From NCBI GenBank assembly GCA_036557185.1, contig DATBHZ010000109.1, positions 1 to 20,213 of the forward strand: a DNA stretch of 20,213 nucleotides, read 5' to 3'. A program made the position numbers and the translations under genes. Source of the stretch: DATBHZ01 sp036557185. GTDB lineage: Bacteria > Actinomycetota > Acidimicrobiia > IMCC26256 > JAENVU01. Positions 1 through 6,354 of the stretch are shown here, one piece after another (within the stretch, counting starts at the first letter, position 1; each line of letters starts with the position of its first letter). The notes under the pieces are model-generated. The model saw only the letters and a list, made by a program, of their open reading frames with translations, had not been told where the DNA came from and did not search any database.

Positions 1-68
1 CCCGGGTCGATCTCCGCGACCCGTACCGCGTTCGTCCCGATGTCGAGACCGATCAGGCGGCGGGCCAT
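1..68 (-). CDS. pilM: PilM, type IV pilus assembly ATPase-like protein (N-terminus only)
   Basis: Only the first 22 codons are inside the window; the gene runs off the left edge. They read MARRLIGLDIGTNAVRVAEI followed by DP. The LIGLDIGT-x-AVR-x-AE pattern is the phosphate-1 strand of the actin-like/FtsA fold at the start of PilM proteins. PilM sits on the cytoplasmic face of the inner membrane and binds the PilN tail to join the assembly platform to the motors. The ATG at 68 has a strong ribosome binding site (GGAGG at 75-79, six bases upstream). That site lies inside the 3' end of the upstream HTH gene, which overlaps pilM by 16 bp, so the two are probably translationally coupled. In related loci pilN and pilO follow, and they would be expected just beyond the edge. 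The call rests on few residues, but the motif and the pilus context agree. Confidence 0.8.
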   Translation of the reverse strand, partial: MARRLIGLDIGTNAVRVAEIDP

Positions 69-280
69 CGGCCACCTCCCCCTACTCCACCCGTACCGTT
101 CACCACCCGCTCCTCGAGGTAGAGGGCCACATCCTCTTGCCGCAGCCGCAGGTGCTTCCCGACCCGGATCGCCGGGATCTCACCGGCCTTGATCAGCCGG
201 TACACGGTCATCGTGGAGACACGCATGACGTCCGCAACCTCACGCACGGTCAACAGGTCCCGAGGAAACGGTGACGCCAC
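53..280 (-). CDS. Small excisionase-family helix-turn-helix DNA-binding protein
   Basis: A 75-residue protein made of a single winged HTH of the HTH_17/excisionase (MerR-like) type. The pattern LLTVREVADVMRVSTMTVYR, then a lysine-rich turn, GEIPAIRVGKHLRLRQEDVALYLEE, spans residues 9-57, and a glycine-rich tail follows. A longer form starting at the GTG at 295 (80 aa) is possible. I prefer the GTG at 280 because GAGGG lies eight bases upstream of it, whereas 295 has no visible ribosome binding site. Despite the family name there is no integrase or attachment site nearby. Stand-alone proteins of this type are common in actinobacteria and often act as small regulators, as BldC does. The 16 bp overlap with pilM places it in the pilus operon, so a role in pilus gene control is possible but unproven. 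Confidence 0.75.
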   Translation of the reverse strand: MASPFPRDLLTVREVADVMRVSTMTVYRLIKAGEIPAIRVGKHLRLRQEDVALYLEERVVNGTGGVGGGGRWPAA

Positions 281-328
281 GCTGATATCCCTCACACCAC
301 TTGCGGCTCAACAAAACTGAAATTCAAC

Positions 329-356
329 AATCGACTCAATGGGCCACAAGGGTTGA
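329..356 (-). promoter_or_regulatory. Weak sigma-28-like promoter candidate for the HTH-pilM operon
   Basis: On the minus strand TCAA (353-356) is followed after 18 bases by TCGATT (329-334), in an AT-rich patch unlike its surroundings. A second copy with the same 18-base spacing, TCAA (421-424) then TCGATG (397-402), lies further upstream. Both resemble the better candidates elsewhere in the window, but the spacing is one or two bases longer and the last -10 base differs. Position is reasonable for a transcript starting near 321. Confidence 0.25.
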
Positions 357-461
357 GCAATCTGGTTCCCACGGCCCCCACTCGCTGTCAGACGTGCATC
401 GACGGATCCGCCCGCGAATCTTGAGTGGACTATCGCGCGGAGCTCCCCGAAATTCGCGGAT

Positions 462-474
462 GCCCGTTGCGGGC
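462..474 (-). terminator. Short hairpin downstream of prepilin peptidase gene
   Basis: GCCCG (462-466) and CGGGC (470-474) form a 5 bp stem with a 3-base loop, about 40 bases beyond the stop of the prepilin peptidase gene. There is no T-run, so this is a weak terminator candidate. The rest of 296-511 holds no gene I can support. Confidence 0.25.
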
Positions 475-511
475 TCGGACAACCCGCGGTGACAGCCGAC
501 GAAACCCCAGG

Positions 512-1285
512 TCAGTGCCCCAGATACAGGGAGACCACCGGTTGCGCGACGAACAGCGCGAGCACCGCCCCTGCCGCGAGATAGGGGCCGAAGGGCACGT
601 GCTGCTTCCGGTTCGTGACTCCCGCGGCGAGCAGCCCCAGGCCGACCACCGAGCCGATGAGGAAGCCGAGGAAGAAGCCGACGAAGACCGTCCCCCACGA
701 GAGCCAGCCGAGCGCAACACCCAGCGAGAAGCTCAGCTTGACGTCACCGAAGCCCATGCCCCGCGGCGAGATCAGGTGGATCACCAAGAACACCCCGAAC
801 GAAGCGAGCCCGGCGAGCACGGCGCGCACCCAGGAGCCGAGGTCCCCTTCCATGACCGCCGCGAGCCCGAACAGGGCCACCAGGGCCCCCGACAGCGGGT
901 ACACGATCCGGTCCGGGAGGAGGAAGGTGTCGAGGTCGATCAGCGCCAGCGCCAGGAGCGCCGAGACGAACACGAGGTAGGCGGGAAGCTCCCACACGGC
1001 CCCGAACCGCAGGGCCACGGCCGCCCAGAGCCCTGCGTTGGCCAGCTCGACCATCGGGTAGCGGGCCGAGATCCGGTCCCCGCAGCCCCGGCACCTGGCC
1101 CTGAGGATCACCCAGGAGGCGACGGGGACGTTGTCGTACGGCGCGATCGGCGCATCACACCCCGGGCAGTGCGAAGCCGGCGTCACGACCGATTCCTTCC
1201 GCGGGACGCGCCAGATCACGACGTTGAGGAACGAGCCGACCATGAGGCCCAGGACCGCGCACACGAAGACGACGAAGCCGGTCAT
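512..1285 (-). CDS. pilD: Prepilin leader peptidase / N-methyltransferase (A24 family)
   Basis: A 257-residue polytopic membrane aspartic protease. It cleaves the short charged leader of prepilins after glycine and N-methylates the new N-terminal phenylalanine. Near the N-terminus GSFLNVVIWRVPR (residues 17-29) is the family signature. Two CxxC pairs (C40/C43 and C65/C68) form the cytoplasmic zinc-binding loop found in bifunctional enzymes. The catalytic aspartates are in the IDLDTFLLPD segment (about 116-125) and in GFGD (178-181), the GxGD motif. Several hydrophobic helices make up the rest. Length matches the usual 250-290 residues. It starts 10 bases after the second pilin stops, without a clear ribosome binding site, so translation probably depends on the pilin gene upstream. 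Its substrates are presumably the two pilins of the same operon. Confidence 0.95.
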   Translation of the reverse strand: MTGFVVFVCAVLGLMVGSFLNVVIWRVPRKESVVTPASHCPGCDAPIAPYDNVPVASWVILRARCRGCGDRISARYPMVELANAGLWAAVALRFGAVWELPAYLVFVSALLALALIDLDTFLLPDRIVYPLSGALVALFGLAAVMEGDLGSWVRAVLAGLASFGVFLVIHLISPRGMGFGDVKLSFSLGVALGWLSWGTVFVGFFLGFLIGSVVGLGLLAAGVTNRKQHVPFGPYLAAGAVLALFVAQPVVSLYLGH

Positions 1286-1295
1286 CGGATCGAAT

Positions 1296-1790
1296 CTAGG
1301 GCCAGGAGTCGAGCCAGGGGCCCACCGTGGGATCGAAGCCCGACGCCGAGCAGGTCGGCAGCGTGAGCTCCTGGTACGCGGTGGGCGAGTTCGAGAGCGC
1401 CAGGGCGGCGAAGCACCGTCCCGACGACGCGCCGGTCACCGCGAGCAGGTAGGACTGCCCACCGGTGTTCCCCGACGCCACGGAGACCTGCTTCAGCCGG
1501 GCCAACGCGGGAGTCGCAGCCGCCACGAACTTGAGCTCCGTCTCGGCCTGCTGGAGGTCTGCCGTGGTGATGCCCACATACGTGTCGCTGTCGGTGAACA
1601 CGACCTTGCCGGCCACCAGGGCGTCCCGGTCGAGCGACTGCGCCTCGCGGTCCGCGGCGCGGTCCCGCGCGCCGAAGAACGTCGGGATCGCGATCGCGAT
1701 GAGTATGGCGATGATGAGCACCACCGTCATCAGCTCGACGAGCGTGAATCCCTCGGATCCCGGACGCTCGCCCTGGCACCGATCGTCCAT
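1296..1790 (-). CDS. Type IV pilin-like protein (second, probably minor, pilin)
   Basis: A 164-residue class III signal peptide protein. The leader MDDRCQGERPGSEG is followed by FTLVELMTVVLIIAIL, so cleavage is expected between G14 and F15, with the conserved glutamate at mature position 5 (E19). The hydrophobic helix through IAIPTFFGARDRA is the usual alpha-1 spine. A cysteine pair near the C-terminus (GRCFAAL and PTCSAS) likely forms the D-region disulfide, as in its upstream neighbour. The ATG at 1790 is the only sensible start just before the leader; the upstream reading frame is arginine-rich and not protein-like, and no strong ribosome binding site is visible. The 115-base gap from the major pilin contains a strong hairpin, suggesting lower expression. 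It could be a minor pilin or an alternative major subunit. Confidence 0.88.
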   Translation of the reverse strand: MDDRCQGERPGSEGFTLVELMTVVLIIAILIAIAIPTFFGARDRAADREAQSLDRDALVAGKVVFTDSDTYVGITTADLQQAETELKFVAAATPALARLKQVSVASGNTGGQSYLLAVTGASSGRCFAALALSNSPTAYQELTLPTCSASGFDPTVGPWLDSWP

Positions 1791-1857
1791 GTGCCTGAGT
1801 CGTCCAGAGCGGAGCCGGGCTGAATAGGTCGGGAGAGCGCATTTCAGACGAACGCGA

Positions 1858-1886
1858 AGTGGGGGCGGGCATCGCCCGCCCCCACT
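1858..1886 (-). terminator. Strong GC hairpin between the two pilin genes
   Basis: AGTGGGGGCGGGC (1858-1870) and GCCCGCCCCCACT (1874-1886) are perfectly complementary, giving a 13 bp stem closed by a 3-base loop, 19 bases after the TAA of the first pilin gene. There is no T-run after it, as is common in GC-rich actinobacteria. It likely works as a partial terminator or as a 3' stabiliser of the major pilin message, because the second pilin and prepilin peptidase genes follow in the same direction. Confidence 0.75.
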
Positions 1887-1905
1887 CCAACAGGTCGCAG
1901 CCGGA

Positions 1906-2433
1906 TTACCAGCTGGTCGGCCAGGTCGGCGGAGTCGCCGCGAGGCCAGCGGGCGCGCTACTCGCGTCGCACGCTGCACCGTTCGTCTTGTTGTAGAAGG
2001 TGCCCTGTGGCGAGACGTCTGCGATGTAGAAGCACGTCTTCGAGTCCTTCGCGTACGCCGCAGCGACGAAGGTGTCGAGGCCAGCATTCGTCTGAACACT
2101 CACCACGTGGCTTCCGGAGTTCGCTGCAAGCGACACGTCGGTGACGTCGTCCTTGTAGTCGAGCGACGGCTCGATCGTCTTCAAGGCGGCCGGCAGACCG
2201 GCGTTGGCCGGGTACTGGTCGTTGTCCGTGAAGGCGGTCTTCGCCGCGGTCAACGCGTTGCGCAGGTTGGACTGCGCCGCACGGTCACTTGCACGGTTGC
2301 GAGCACCGAGGAACGTCGGGATGGCGATGGCGATCAGGATGGCAATGATCAGCACCACGACCATGAGCTCGATGAGCGTGAAACCCCGCTCGTCGTCCTC
2401 GCGCCGCGCCCGCAACGTTGCGAGCATGTTCAT
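1906..2433 (-). CDS. pilA: Type IV major pilin (PilA-like)
   Basis: A 175-residue prepilin. The leader MNMLATLRARREDDERG ends in glycine 17, followed by FTLIELMVVVLIIAILIAIA. The cleavage site is G17/F18, with the conserved glutamate at mature position 5 (E22). The helix continues through IPTFLGARNRASDRAAQSNLRNALTAAKTAF, the usual alpha-1C stretch of actinobacterial pilins. A cysteine pair (KTCFYIADV and AACDAS) probably closes the C-terminal D-loop, and the chain ends in PTWPTSW. The ATG at 2433 has an excellent ribosome binding site (AAGGGGG at 2439-2445). It is the first gene of a pilin-pilin-peptidase unit, and its long structured leader, good ribosome binding site and downstream hairpin suggest high, regulated expression, hence the major-subunit call. 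Filament identity is inferred from family, not shown. Confidence 0.92.
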   Translation of the reverse strand: MNMLATLRARREDDERGFTLIELMVVVLIIAILIAIAIPTFLGARNRASDRAAQSNLRNALTAAKTAFTDNDQYPANAGLPAALKTIEPSLDYKDDVTDVSLAANSGSHVVSVQTNAGLDTFVAAAYAKDSKTCFYIADVSPQGTFYNKTNGAACDASSAPAGLAATPPTWPTSW

Positions 2434-2453
2434 TGGTTCCCCCTTGTAGGAAT

Positions 2454-2525
2454 GGGTCTTTCTCAACCACGAGGGAGACCCGCCGCTCAGCCCGTCCCTG
2501 CGCCTTTGCAGGGTTTGGACCTCCC
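2454..2525 (-). promoter_or_regulatory. Structured pilin 5' leader with mutually exclusive stems (riboswitch-like)
   Basis: Read on the minus strand. GGGAGGTCC (2517-2525) can pair with GGGTCTCCC (2473-2481) over 9 bp, including two G-U pairs. This stem encloses a perfect hairpin, CCCTGC (2508-2513) with GCAGGG (2496-2501) and loop AAAGGC, plus a purine-rich joiner. In competition, GGGTCT (2476-2481) can pair with AGACCC (2454-2459). CTCCCT (2472-2477) can also pair with the AGGGGG of the pilin ribosome binding site (2439-2444). Forming the first stem would therefore free the ribosome binding site and breaking it could mask it. Pairings were found by eye, without energy calculation. No known riboswitch class was matched with confidence. 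Confidence 0.45.
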
Positions 2526-2549
2526 CAGGAGTTCCACTCGCAACGGGGA

Positions 2550-2576
2550 TTTCGGCCAGCGCCGGGGCCGCCTTGA
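2550..2576 (-). promoter_or_regulatory. Sigma-28-like promoter candidate for the pilin operon
   Basis: On the minus strand TCAA (2573-2576) is followed after 17 bases by CCGAAA (2550-2555). This would start a transcript near 2542, about 17 bases before the first stem of the structured leader and about 110 bases before the pilin ATG. The -10 is an imperfect match to the CCGATA of FliA/WhiG promoters. Support comes mainly from similar elements upstream of three other pilus-locus genes. Confidence 0.4.
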
Positions 2577-2614
2577 GGGGAGGCGGGTGGGCCGTTGTCA
2601 CTAAATTCCGGCCC

Positions 2615-3367
2615 ATGGCAGCGGGTTTTCGGGAACGAGCCGTCGATCTGACGATCCTCGTCGGCGAATGGCTCCTCGACCGCCTCGACCGGCTCGTCGC
2701 CCGCTCCTCGAAGATCGGCAACCCGGCCGTCTTCGACAACAGCCACTTCCTGTGGTCCTACGGCCTCGAGGCGAACTGGGCGACGATGCGCAAGGAGCTC
2801 GACGAGGTGCTCACGCACCGCAGGCACCTCCCGAACTTCCAGGACATCTCGACCGACCAGGCCACGATCACCGACGACGACCGATGGAAGACGTTCTTCC
2901 TCTACGGCTTCGGGTTCCGGTCAGACGCCAACTGCGCGCGCTGTCCCGAGACCGCGCGGCTCGTCGCATCGGTGCCGGGCATGCAGACGGCGATGTTCTC
3001 GATCCTCGCTCCGCACAAGCACATCCCGGACCACTGCGGCCCCTACAAGGGCGTGATCCGGTACCACCTCGGCATGAAGGTCCCGGAGCAGCGCGACCAG
3101 TGCCGCATCCGGGTCGGTGAGGAGATCACCAGCTGGGAAGAGGGACAGAGCCTCATCTTCGACGACACGTACGAGCACGAGGTGTGGAACGACACCGACG
3201 AGGAACGTGTCGTGTTGTTCCTCGACGTCGTGCGCCCGTTGCGCTTCCCGATGAACGTCGTGAACGCGATCGTGCTCAAGGCGATCGCGGTGTCACCGTT
3301 CATTGCCGACGCCAAGCGGCGGCACGATGCATGGGAGCATCAATTCGAGGCCGCGGTCGCCTCCTGA
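2615..3367 (+). CDS. Aspartyl/asparaginyl beta-hydroxylase family 2-oxoglutarate dioxygenase
   Basis: A 250-residue protein of the AspH/LpxO family (PF05118 type). These Fe(II)/2-oxoglutarate enzymes hydroxylate Asp/Asn side chains or, in LpxO, the 2-position of a lipid-bound acyl chain. Key motifs are HIPDHCGPYKGVIRYHLGM (136-154), SWEEGQSLIFDDTYEHEVWN (173-192) and R198 before VVLFLDVVRP. H140 and H188 are the likely iron ligands. The residue two after the first histidine is glycine (HCGP), matching mammalian AspH (HTGP), which lacks the usual carboxylate ligand. R149 and R198 are likely co-substrate contacts. CARCP (107-111) is also typical of the family. There is no transmembrane segment. 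The ATG at 2615 was chosen although no ribosome binding site is visible; a TTG at 2573 is less likely. The 3' end overlaps the convergent acyl-AMP ligase by 28 bp. Substrate unknown; acyl-lipid hydroxylation is a guess from context. Confidence 0.85.
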   Translation: MAAGFRERAVDLTILVGEWLLDRLDRLVARSSKIGNPAVFDNSHFLWSYGLEANWATMRKELDEVLTHRRHLPNFQDISTDQATITDDDRWKTFFLYGFGFRSDANCARCPETARLVASVPGMQTAMFSILAPHKHIPDHCGPYKGVIRYHLGMKVPEQRDQCRIRVGEEITSWEEGQSLIFDDTYEHEVWNDTDEERVVLFLDVVRPLRFPMNVVNAIVLKAIAVSPFIADAKRRHDAWEHQFEAAVAS

Positions 3368-4890
3368 GCGCGCCACTGCTCACGCGCCGCACCGCGCCGC
3401 AGCTTGCCGCTCGTCGTGCGCGGGATGAAGCCAGGCGGCACGAGCTCCACGACGTCGGCTGCCAGCCCGGCGTCGGCGAGACGCGCACGCAGCGCGAGGA
3501 CGATGCTCCCGTTGCCGCGTTGCCGCGACTCGGCGAGCACGACGATCCGCTCGCCGTCGGGGCCGAGGTCGCCGAAGGCGACGGCGCGGTCCGGGAGCAC
3601 ACCCTCCACGCCGTGCACCGCGAGCTCGTAGTCGGACGCGGGCAGCCGCACACCGCCCCTGTTGATCATCTCCTTCGCACGACCGGTGACGACGAGCTCA
3701 CCGTCGATCAGCTGCCCGCAGTCGCCGGTGCGTAACCACCCGTCGCTCAGCACCCCCGCGGTCGCAGCAGGATCCTCGAGGTAACCGTCCATGAGCCCGG
3801 GGCTCGCGACCAGCACCTCGCCGGTGGCAGGATCGACTCGAACCGCGACCCCTGGCACCGCCCGGCCGCACGAGGTCCAGCGGTGCGCACCGGTGCGCAC
3901 CGTGCCGAACTGCTCGCCGCGCGGCTTGGCAGTCACGGCCAGGGTCGCTTCGGCCAGCCCGTAGGTGGGACACAGGGCGTCCGGCGCGAGCCCGTAGGGC
4001 GTGAACGTCACGGCGAATCCCTCCAGCACCTCGGGCCGGATCCGCTCGGCACCGACGAGCACGTGACGAACGTGCGAGAGGTCGGCGCCGCCCGCACTGC
4101 GACGCCACCGACGCGTCGCGAGCTCGAGCGCGAACGGTGGCGCGACCGCCACCGTCGCACCGGTCTCGCCGAGCAGCTCCACCCAGCGACCGGGGCTGCG
4201 CAGGAAGCTCGCAGTCGGCCACTGGTGCAGCGTCGCACCCGTGAAGACCGCGTTGATCGCCGTCCCGATCAGTCCCATGTCGTGGAAGAGCGGCAACCAC
4301 GACAGCCCGCTGTCGGACGGCCCGAGGTCCCAGTGCTCGCTGATGGCGGTGAGGTTCGCGAGCAGGGCGGCTTGTGAGACGACGATCCCCTTGGGATCGC
4401 CCGTCGTGCCCGAGGACGGCTGGACGAGCGCGACGTCGTGTGGGTGCGCATCGCGCAACGGCCGCCCCGAGCTCCCGTCGACCGCGACCGCTGTGCAACC
4501 CGGCGCGGGTGATCCGGAGAGAACGTCGAGCCCGCCCGCGTCGGTCGCGACCAGGCGGACACCGAAACGCGCGAGACGGTCGCGCAGCAACGCGTTCCAC
4601 GGGTCGCTGCCGGGCTTCCCGCTCAGGCCGAGCGGCACCGGGATCGCGCCGAGGTGCTGGGCGCCGAAGAACGCGTCGCAGAACGCTGCGCGATCGTCCG
4701 CGAGGATCGCAACGCGGTCGTCGTGCTGCGCGCCGGCGTCCACGAGCTGGCGGGCGACGCGCGCCGCCCGATCGGGCAGCTCGGCGAAGGTCCACTGCTC
4801 GCCGCTGTCGACGAACCGGTAGAGCGGCTTGCCGCCGAGCTCCGCGGCTCGCTGCTCGGCCAGCGCGACCAGGGACGTTGGGTCACTCAT
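3340..4890 (-). CDS. Fatty acyl-AMP ligase (FAAL-like), probable acyl-ACP synthetase
   Basis: A 516-residue ANL-superfamily adenylating enzyme. It activates a carboxylic acid with ATP to an acyl-adenylate, which FAAL members pass to the phosphopantetheine of a carrier protein. Visible motifs: P-loop SSGTTGDPKG (159-168), SWLPLFHDMGLIG (197-209, strongly FAAL-like), GAERIRPE (280-287), YGLAEATLAV (310-319), LRTGD (386-390), the hinge region GRAKEMINRGG (403-413) and the C-terminal lysine in TTSGKLRR (K496). The ATG at 4890 overlaps the ACP stop by 8 bases (ATGAGTGA), so the two products are made together and the ACP is the likely acceptor. It is the last gene of the five-gene minus-strand operon. 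Chain length of the acid cannot be read from the sequence. An acyl-CoA ligase role is possible, but the adjacent ACP favours acyl-ACP formation. Confidence 0.87.
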   Translation of the reverse strand: MSDPTSLVALAEQRAAELGGKPLYRFVDSGEQWTFAELPDRAARVARQLVDAGAQHDDRVAILADDRAAFCDAFFGAQHLGAIPVPLGLSGKPGSDPWNALLRDRLARFGVRLVATDAGGLDVLSGSPAPGCTAVAVDGSSGRPLRDAHPHDVALVQPSSGTTGDPKGIVVSQAALLANLTAISEHWDLGPSDSGLSWLPLFHDMGLIGTAINAVFTGATLHQWPTASFLRSPGRWVELLGETGATVAVAPPFALELATRRWRRSAGGADLSHVRHVLVGAERIRPEVLEGFAVTFTPYGLAPDALCPTYGLAEATLAVTAKPRGEQFGTVRTGAHRWTSCGRAVPGVAVRVDPATGEVLVASPGLMDGYLEDPAATAGVLSDGWLRTGDCGQLIDGELVVTGRAKEMINRGGVRLPASDYELAVHGVEGVLPDRAVAFGDLGPDGERIVVLAESRQRGNGSIVLALRARLADAGLAADVVELVPPGFIPRTTSGKLRRGAAREQWRAQEATAASN

Positions 4891-5149
4891 CCGCGCGCTC
4901 GCTCGACGCCTCCCGGTCGACCGCCGCAAGCAGCTCGCCGACGGTCGTGACGGATTCGAGGGACTCCTCGGGGAACACGATCCCGAGCTCGTCCTCCGCC
5001 TCGTACACGACCTCCATGATCTCGAGCGACGACAGGCCGAGCGTCGCGAGCTCGAGGTCGTCGGTCACCAGCTCGGTCCCGACGCCGAGCGCGCTCGCCA
5101 GACGCGGACGCAGGAACCGCGCCGCAGCCGTCCCGTCCTTGTCGCTCAC
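4883..5149 (-). CDS. Acyl carrier protein
   Basis: An 88-residue acidic four-helix carrier protein. The attachment segment is DLELATLGLSSLEIMEVVYE (31-50); serine 41, just before leucine, is the expected 4'-phosphopantetheine site. The FPEESLESVTTVGELLAAV stretch (59-77) is the usual helix 3/4 region. The GTG at 5149 overlaps the oxoamine synthase stop by 4 bp (GTGA), and its own stop overlaps the next start by 8 bp. Lying between an acyl-activating enzyme and an acyl-using synthase, it most likely ferries the acyl chain from one to the other rather than serving bulk fatty acid synthesis. Dedicated ACPs of this kind are known in Caulobacter sphingolipid synthesis and in several secondary metabolite pathways. 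Confidence 0.88.
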   Translation of the reverse strand: MSDKDGTAAARFLRPRLASALGVGTELVTDDLELATLGLSSLEIMEVVYEAEDELGIVFPEESLESVTTVGELLAAVDREASSERADE

Positions 5150-6354
5150 GCGCTCACGAGACGTGAGAATGCGTCGAGGCAGCGGTCGACGTCGGCGGGC
5201 TCGTGCGACGCGGTGGTGCTGAGGCGGAGCAGCGCCTCGCCGCGCGGCACCGCGGGGAACACGCCTACGTTCACGTAGGTGTCGGCGTCGAACAGCGCGC
5301 GCCAGGCGAGCGTCGCGTGCCATTCGTCGCGCATGCGTACGCCCACGATCGCCGCACCGCCGAACGACACATCGTGGCCCTGGGCGCGCAATCCGTCCGC
5401 GAGCCGGCCCGCGAGCGCGATGGTGTGCTCGGCGCGCCACGGCTCGGTGCGCGCGATCTCCGCTGCAGCCGACGCGGCCGCGACCGCGGCCGGAACAGCC
5501 GACGCCGTGAAGACGAACGGCCGCGCGTGCACGCGCAGGAACTCGATGACGTCGCGGTCGCCGGCGACGACACCGCCGCACGATGCCAGCGACTTGCTGA
5601 ACGTGCCCATGACGAGATCGGCCCCGGGCTCAAGCGCCGCGCAGAGGCCGCCGCCGTCGGGCCCGAGCAGACCGAGCGAGTGCGCCTCGTCGATCAGCGT
5701 GCGCGCGCCCGCAGCGCGCGCGATCTCCGTGATGTCGGCGACGTCCACCATGTCGCCCTCCATGGAGAACACCGAGTCCCACACGACGAGCACCGCCCCG
5801 GGTGCATCGCTGTCGCGCAGCCTGGCGAGCTTCGCCTCCAGCTGGGCGAGATCGTTGTGGCGCACGCTCACGACGCGCGCACCCGAGAGCCGGGCGCCGT
5901 CCTCGATCGACGCGTGGTTCTTCGCGTCGGTCACGATCACGTCGTCCGGTCCGCACAGCGCCGCGATCGTCGCGAGGTTGGCGAGGTACCCGGCGCTGAA
6001 GACGAGCGCGGCCTCGCGCTGCATCCATTCGGCGAGCTGCGCCTCGAGCTCGAGATGGAGCTCGAGCGTCCCGTTCATGAGCCGCGAGCCGGTGCAACCG
6101 GTTCCGTACCGCTCGGTCGCCTGCTTGGCCGCCTCGACGAGCCTCGGATCGTCGGCGAGCCCGAGATAGTTGTTCGACCCGAACATCAGGCGCCGGCGAC
6201 CGTCGACCACGACCTCCCGCCCGAGCGGCGACCCGACCGGGACGAAGTACGGAAATGCATGCACGCGTTCGGCCAGCTCGACGTCGGCACGACGCGGGTC
6301 GGCGCGCACCTTCCAGAAGAGATCGCGTGCGAGGACGTCGGCAAGGCCGCTCAC
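5146..6354 (-). CDS. PLP-dependent alpha-oxoamine synthase (serine palmitoyltransferase / KAPA synthase family)
   Basis: A 402-residue fold-type I PLP enzyme. The family condenses an amino acid with an acyl thioester, losing CO2, to give a 3-keto amine. Motifs: SNNYLGLADDPRLVEAA (60-76), ERYGTGCTGSRLMNGTLELH (81-100), NHAS with H147 stacking on PLP, IDEAHSLG (221-228) with D222 and H225, and TFSKSLASCGG (251-261) with Schiff-base lysine K254. The GTG at 6354 was chosen because it forms a GTGA overlap with the upstream gene and has AGGAG eight bases before it; a GTG at 6396 lacks this. KAPA synthase, 2-amino-3-ketobutyrate ligase and serine palmitoyltransferase cannot be separated by eye. The adjoining dedicated ACP and acyl-AMP ligase, with no biotin genes, favour a sphingolipid-like or natural-product synthase that uses acyl-ACP. 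Confidence 0.88.
   Translation of the reverse strand: MSGLADVLARDLFWKVRADPRRADVELAERVHAFPYFVPVGSPLGREVVVDGRRRLMFGSNNYLGLADDPRLVEAAKQATERYGTGCTGSRLMNGTLELHLELEAQLAEWMQREAALVFSAGYLANLATIAALCGPDDVIVTDAKNHASIEDGARLSGARVVSVRHNDLAQLEAKLARLRDSDAPGAVLVVWDSVFSMEGDMVDVADITEIARAAGARTLIDEAHSLGLLGPDGGGLCAALEPGADLVMGTFSKSLASCGGVVAGDRDVIEFLRVHARPFVFTASAVPAAVAAASAAAEIARTEPWRAEHTIALAGRLADGLRAQGHDVSFGGAAIVGVRMRDEWHATLAWRALFDADTYVNVGVFPAVPRGEALLRLSTTASHEPADVDRCLDAFSRLVSA

Noticed and set aside
53..280. Prophage or integrated element marker because of the excisionase-like HTH
   Set aside because: No integrase, attachment repeat or phage gene is nearby. Free-standing proteins of this family are common in actinobacterial chromosomes.
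2482..2516. Canonical c-di-GMP-I (GEMM) riboswitch upstream of the pilin
   Set aside because: Short blocks resembling GEMM (CAAACC, GCAAAG, GGGACG) are present, but their order and the two-helix scaffold do not match. I kept only the general claim of a structured leader.
2573..2614. TTG at 2573 as start of the AspH-like gene
   Set aside because: It has no ribosome binding site, adds 14 low-complexity residues and would overlap the pilin promoter candidate. The ATG at 2615 is simpler.
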